In this document: one piece after another, positions 61,755-64,000 of the stretch
How the letters are laid out: each line of letters begins with the position of its first letter
Numbering within the stretch: the first letter of the stretch is position 1
Assembly (NCBI RefSeq): GCF_042427615.1
Contig: NZ_JBHMEZ010000012.1
Span: 186,001-250,000 of the forward strand
Direction of reading: 5' to 3'
Source: Formosa undariae
Lineage (GTDB): Bacteria; Bacteroidota; Bacteroidia; Flavobacteriales; Flavobacteriaceae
Length of the DNA: 64,000 nucleotides
Made by a program: the position numbers and the translations under genes
The notes under the pieces: model-generated
What the model was told of the DNA's origin: nothing
The model's input: the letters and a program-made list of their open reading frames with translations, nothing else
Database searches by the model: none

Positions 61755-62921
61755 TTATTGTAATGCCACTCTCTTCTTATGTCTTCGTATTTTTATTTCC
61801 AATAAAATAAACGATAAACCAGCAAACACAGCGGCAAGAATCATCATTGCTTTTATTTGCGGCATTAAATCGGTAAGGTTCGCATGGTATAACATCAGCT
61901 TTCTTAAGCCTTCTAAAAAGTGTGTTAACGGAATTGTTTTAGCAAAGGCCACGACATAACCTGGCATTTGGCTAAGTGGCCACGTAAATCCGCTGACCAC
62001 AAAACTAGGCGTTGCGATAACCATTAATACTTCGGTAGCTTTTAACTGACTAGGAATAGCGACACTAAACAGTACACCTAAAAAACTTACGGAAACGACC
62101 AAGGCCGTTATTAACGCCACAGCCGCTATTGGGTTAATATCAAATGGTATTCGGAATAGCGTAAACATACCACGAATAAGTGCTAAAATAACAACACCCA
62201 TAATCCAAAACGGAATGGTTTTTAAAAACATGGCATTCACAATATTTTTAGCTTTTGGCATAAATTCTGTAAAAAACGTATGCTCTTCAAATTCACGAGC
62301 AAAACTAAGGGCTAAGGCCAACATAAATACTTGTTGCACGATGACACCTATCATCCCAGGCCACAAAAACTCCATATAATTAGCCGATGCATTAAAGAAT
62401 TTTACGTAACTCACACCAAAAGATTCGTAGAGACTATTTGCAGTAATTGCTGGCACACCCTGCTTTTTTATACCTTCTATTTCAATACCAGCATTGAGTG
62501 TCCCTAATACAATTTGAATCGCTTTAGACGCATAATTAGCGGTAAGAATATTGGCAGTATTTACTTCTACTTGAACTTCTGGATGACGTTTTTGAATGAT
62601 ATCGGCTTCAAAATTTTCGGGTACTGTAATTATAGAGCTGTATTCCGTTTCGATAATTAAATGACGGATATTATTCTGATTATAGACCACATATGGAGTC
62701 ACCACTTCATTATCGTCCAACATATCAATCAAATTATGACTCATAGGTGTGTTGTCTAAATCAATTACCAAAATGGGTAAATTATCGACTTTCCCTTTTT
62801 TGTAAACGGCACCAAATAATAATCCGTATGCTAATGGTGCACCTAGAAATATGGCCATAATTACCGAGTTGCTCGAAAACAAACGGAACTCTCTTTTAAG
62901 TAATGAAATCCAATTTTTCAT
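61755..62921 (-). CDS. ABC-2-type transporter permease
   Basis: 388 residues with one N-terminal helix, a periplasmic domain (about 45-165) and about five C-terminal helices with the ABC-2 pattern VSVSFLGVLFSVAIPSQLKATEVLM and ATPSFVVSGFTWPLSQMP. It resembles the YhiH/YbhR-like exporter permeases that pair with a membrane-fusion protein and TolC. No ABC ATPase is adjacent in the window, so it may lie upstream beyond the edge or the permease uses a distant ATPase. Starts 10 bp after the fusion protein gene. Confidence 0.88.
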   Translation of the reverse strand: MKNWISLLKREFRLFSSNSVIMAIFLGAPLAYGLLFGAVYKKGKVDNLPILVIDLDNTPMSHNLIDMLDDNEVVTPYVVYNQNNIRHLIIETEYSSIITVPENFEADIIQKRHPEVQVEVNTANILTANYASKAIQIVLGTLNAGIEIEGIKKQGVPAITANSLYESFGVSYVKFFNASANYMEFLWPGMIGVIVQQVFMLALALSFAREFEEHTFFTEFMPKAKNIVNAMFLKTIPFWIMGVVILALIRGMFTLFRIPFDINPIAAVALITALVVSVSFLGVLFSVAIPSQLKATEVLMVIATPSFVVSGFTWPLSQMPGYVVAFAKTIPLTHFLEGLRKLMLYHANLTDLMPQIKAMMILAAVFAGLSFILLEIKIRRHKKRVALQ

Positions 62922-62930
62922 ATCTATTTT

Positions 62931-63884
62931 TTACGGTAATAATACAGTAATGTTAGCGTATAAGTCGTTAGCTGTTGTGCCTTCAGGAACTATTTTAAGT
63001 TCGTAAGTCGCTTCGCCTAATTCGTAATCTGGAAACGCAGAAGTAATATCGGCGTAATGTGTTAATTGCTTAATAGAAACTAATTTCCCTTGATACGATG
63101 TTTCTGTAAATGGTGATGAAACGGTAAAGGTCTCTCCTATTTTATAGTTATTTATTTTACTTTCTGGCACAGTAAACCTAAAGAAAGTACTATTAATTTG
63201 ATACCCTGTAAAGATACCATAACCAGGTAGTGCTAACTCGCCATCCTTAAGTGCTATGGTTTCTATAGTCATATTTTGAGGCGCAATAATATAACGTTCC
63301 TTATAGGCTACATTGGCTTCCTGCAATGCACCTTGAGCGCGCTCATAACTTCCTAGAGCCATTTTTATTTTTTCATTTCTAACCCCTTTTTTAACCTCGT
63401 CGTACTTCGCTTTCACACCCACATATTGTGCTTTAGCACCTTGATATTTCATGTAAATTTCATCGTGACTTTGGTCAGATACCAAACTATCTTGATACAT
63501 TGCGTTTACCCGGTTATATGATTTTTCGGCAAATTCATATTGTTCCGTCACAGCATCTAGCTTTGCACTAATTTGTGCCAATTGATCTGAAGATGCACCG
63601 TTTAAAGCTAAGTCATATTGTGCTCTTGCAGCATCCAAAGCCCCTTGTGCTTGTTGGCGCTTTGCCTCTACTTCGGGTACATCTAATAATGCTAAAGTAT
63701 CGCCTTTATTTACTTGCGCACCTTCCTCGATATAATGTTCTAAAATCCGTCCTGGATATTTACTTACCACCGTAAGTGCGTTACGTTTTGCTTTACCTTT
63801 TACGCCTTCCATTTTGGTAGACGAATTACAAGCGGCTAACGAAACGATGGCAAGGCCTGCAATAATGATGTTTCTTGATTTCAT
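62931..63884 (-). CDS. HlyD-family membrane fusion lipoprotein
   Basis: 317 residues from the ATG at 63884, giving a lipoprotein signal (VSLAACNSS); a start six codons earlier would overlap the TolC stop. A lipoyl-like barrel (ILEHYIEEGAQVNKGDTLALLD) precedes a long coiled-coil hairpin (about 80-180). It bridges the inner-membrane permease to a TolC channel, whose gene ends 4 bp upstream. Confidence 0.9.
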   Translation of the reverse strand: MKSRNIIIAGLAIVSLAACNSSTKMEGVKGKAKRNALTVVSKYPGRILEHYIEEGAQVNKGDTLALLDVPEVEAKRQQAQGALDAARAQYDLALNGASSDQLAQISAKLDAVTEQYEFAEKSYNRVNAMYQDSLVSDQSHDEIYMKYQGAKAQYVGVKAKYDEVKKGVRNEKIKMALGSYERAQGALQEANVAYKERYIIAPQNMTIETIALKDGELALPGYGIFTGYQINSTFFRFTVPESKINNYKIGETFTVSSPFTETSYQGKLVSIKQLTHYADITSAFPDYELGEATYELKIVPEGTTANDLYANITVLLP

Positions 63885-63888
63885 AAGA

Positions 63889-64000
63889 TTAAAGTTTGTC
63901 AATATGTAAGCTACCCGTAGCTTTAAGTAATTCCAATGCGCTATTTCTTTGATCGCAAACGGCGGTATAATATTCTAAAGTTGTAGTGGTATAATCCGAT
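63889..64000 (-). CDS. TolC-family outer-membrane channel, C-terminal end
   Basis: The last 36 residues of a protein entering from the right edge: YTAVCDQRNSALELLKATGS and then HIDKL before the stop at 63889. The alpha-helical region near the end (YYxAxxxxxxALxxLxxATG) is typical of TolC/OprM efflux channels. First gene of the export operon. Confidence 0.7.
   Translation of the reverse strand, partial: SDYTTTTLEYYTAVCDQRNSALELLKATGSLHIDKL

Overview
This window looks like chromosomal DNA of a marine-type Flavobacteriaceae (Bacteroidota). The evidence is low G+C, several promoter elements of the Bacteroidota form TAnnTTTG, many lipoproteins, SusC/CirA-like TonB receptors with carboxypeptidase-regulatory N-terminal domains, and S9/S10 peptidases. 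No phage, insertion sequence, CRISPR array, rRNA or intact tRNA was recognised. The genus cannot be fixed from the sequence alone.

Layout. 0-8.3 kb: a likely sulfonolipid pair (AONS-type acyltransferase, truncated by the window edge, and a CBS-like cysteine/cysteate synthase), oligopeptidase B, YbaB, a 58-residue membrane protein, a 1-Cys peroxiredoxin, FumC and the bifunctional NAD(P)HX repair enzyme. 8.3-13.4 kb: the threonine operon thrABC, preceded by a 36-codon Ile/Thr-rich ORF that may be an attenuator leader. 13.4-14.1 kb: remains of a maltoporin-like gene. 14.1-19 kb: gcvT, an NAD-dependent epimerase-like protein, pterin dehydratase, YebC, DUF3050, and a Gdx-type SMR exporter. 18.5-21.6 kb (minus): kdsB-HAD-kdnB-acyltransferase, suggesting 8-amino-Kdo lipid A/core chemistry. 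21.8-31 kb: DUF937, small envelope proteins, a His/Asp-rich metal TonB receptor, folE, lolD-CPBP-TIGR02757, and an S10 peptidase. 31-44 kb: mercaptopyruvate sulfurtransferase, beta-lactamase-fold hydrolase, lipoproteins, a second metal-type cluster (Cys-rich peptide, degenerate HMA protein, TonB receptor), and an ArsR-controlled ArsP/SO_0444-type permease with two matching operators. 44.2-47.1 kb (minus): a tight egtB-egtD-racemase-fold operon for ergothioneine-like thiol histidine chemistry. 47.6-49.7 kb: an orphan UPF1-like helicase. 49.9-55.8 kb (minus): a LytS/LytTR two-component pair, two DUF1566 paralogues (one secreted, one lipoprotein) and an arylsulfotransferase-like lipoprotein. 56-64 kb: a DPP-IV-like peptidase, an EEP-family protein, a membrane-anchored protein with a PRC-barrel partner, and an ABC-2/HlyD/TolC export operon truncated by the right edge.

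Best candidate for an undescribed system: the LytS/LytTR-DUF1566-DUF1566-arylsulfotransferase-like locus. Three direct-repeat sites with exactly 21-bp spacing lie at near-identical distances (about 64-74 bp) upstream of the histidine kinase and of each DUF1566 gene, which is the architecture expected of LytTR binding sites. Second is the egtBD operon with a translationally adjacent Asp/Glu-racemase homologue that has lost one catalytic cysteine. Third is the putative thr leader. All functional names are from recognition of motifs and families by eye; no database search was run.
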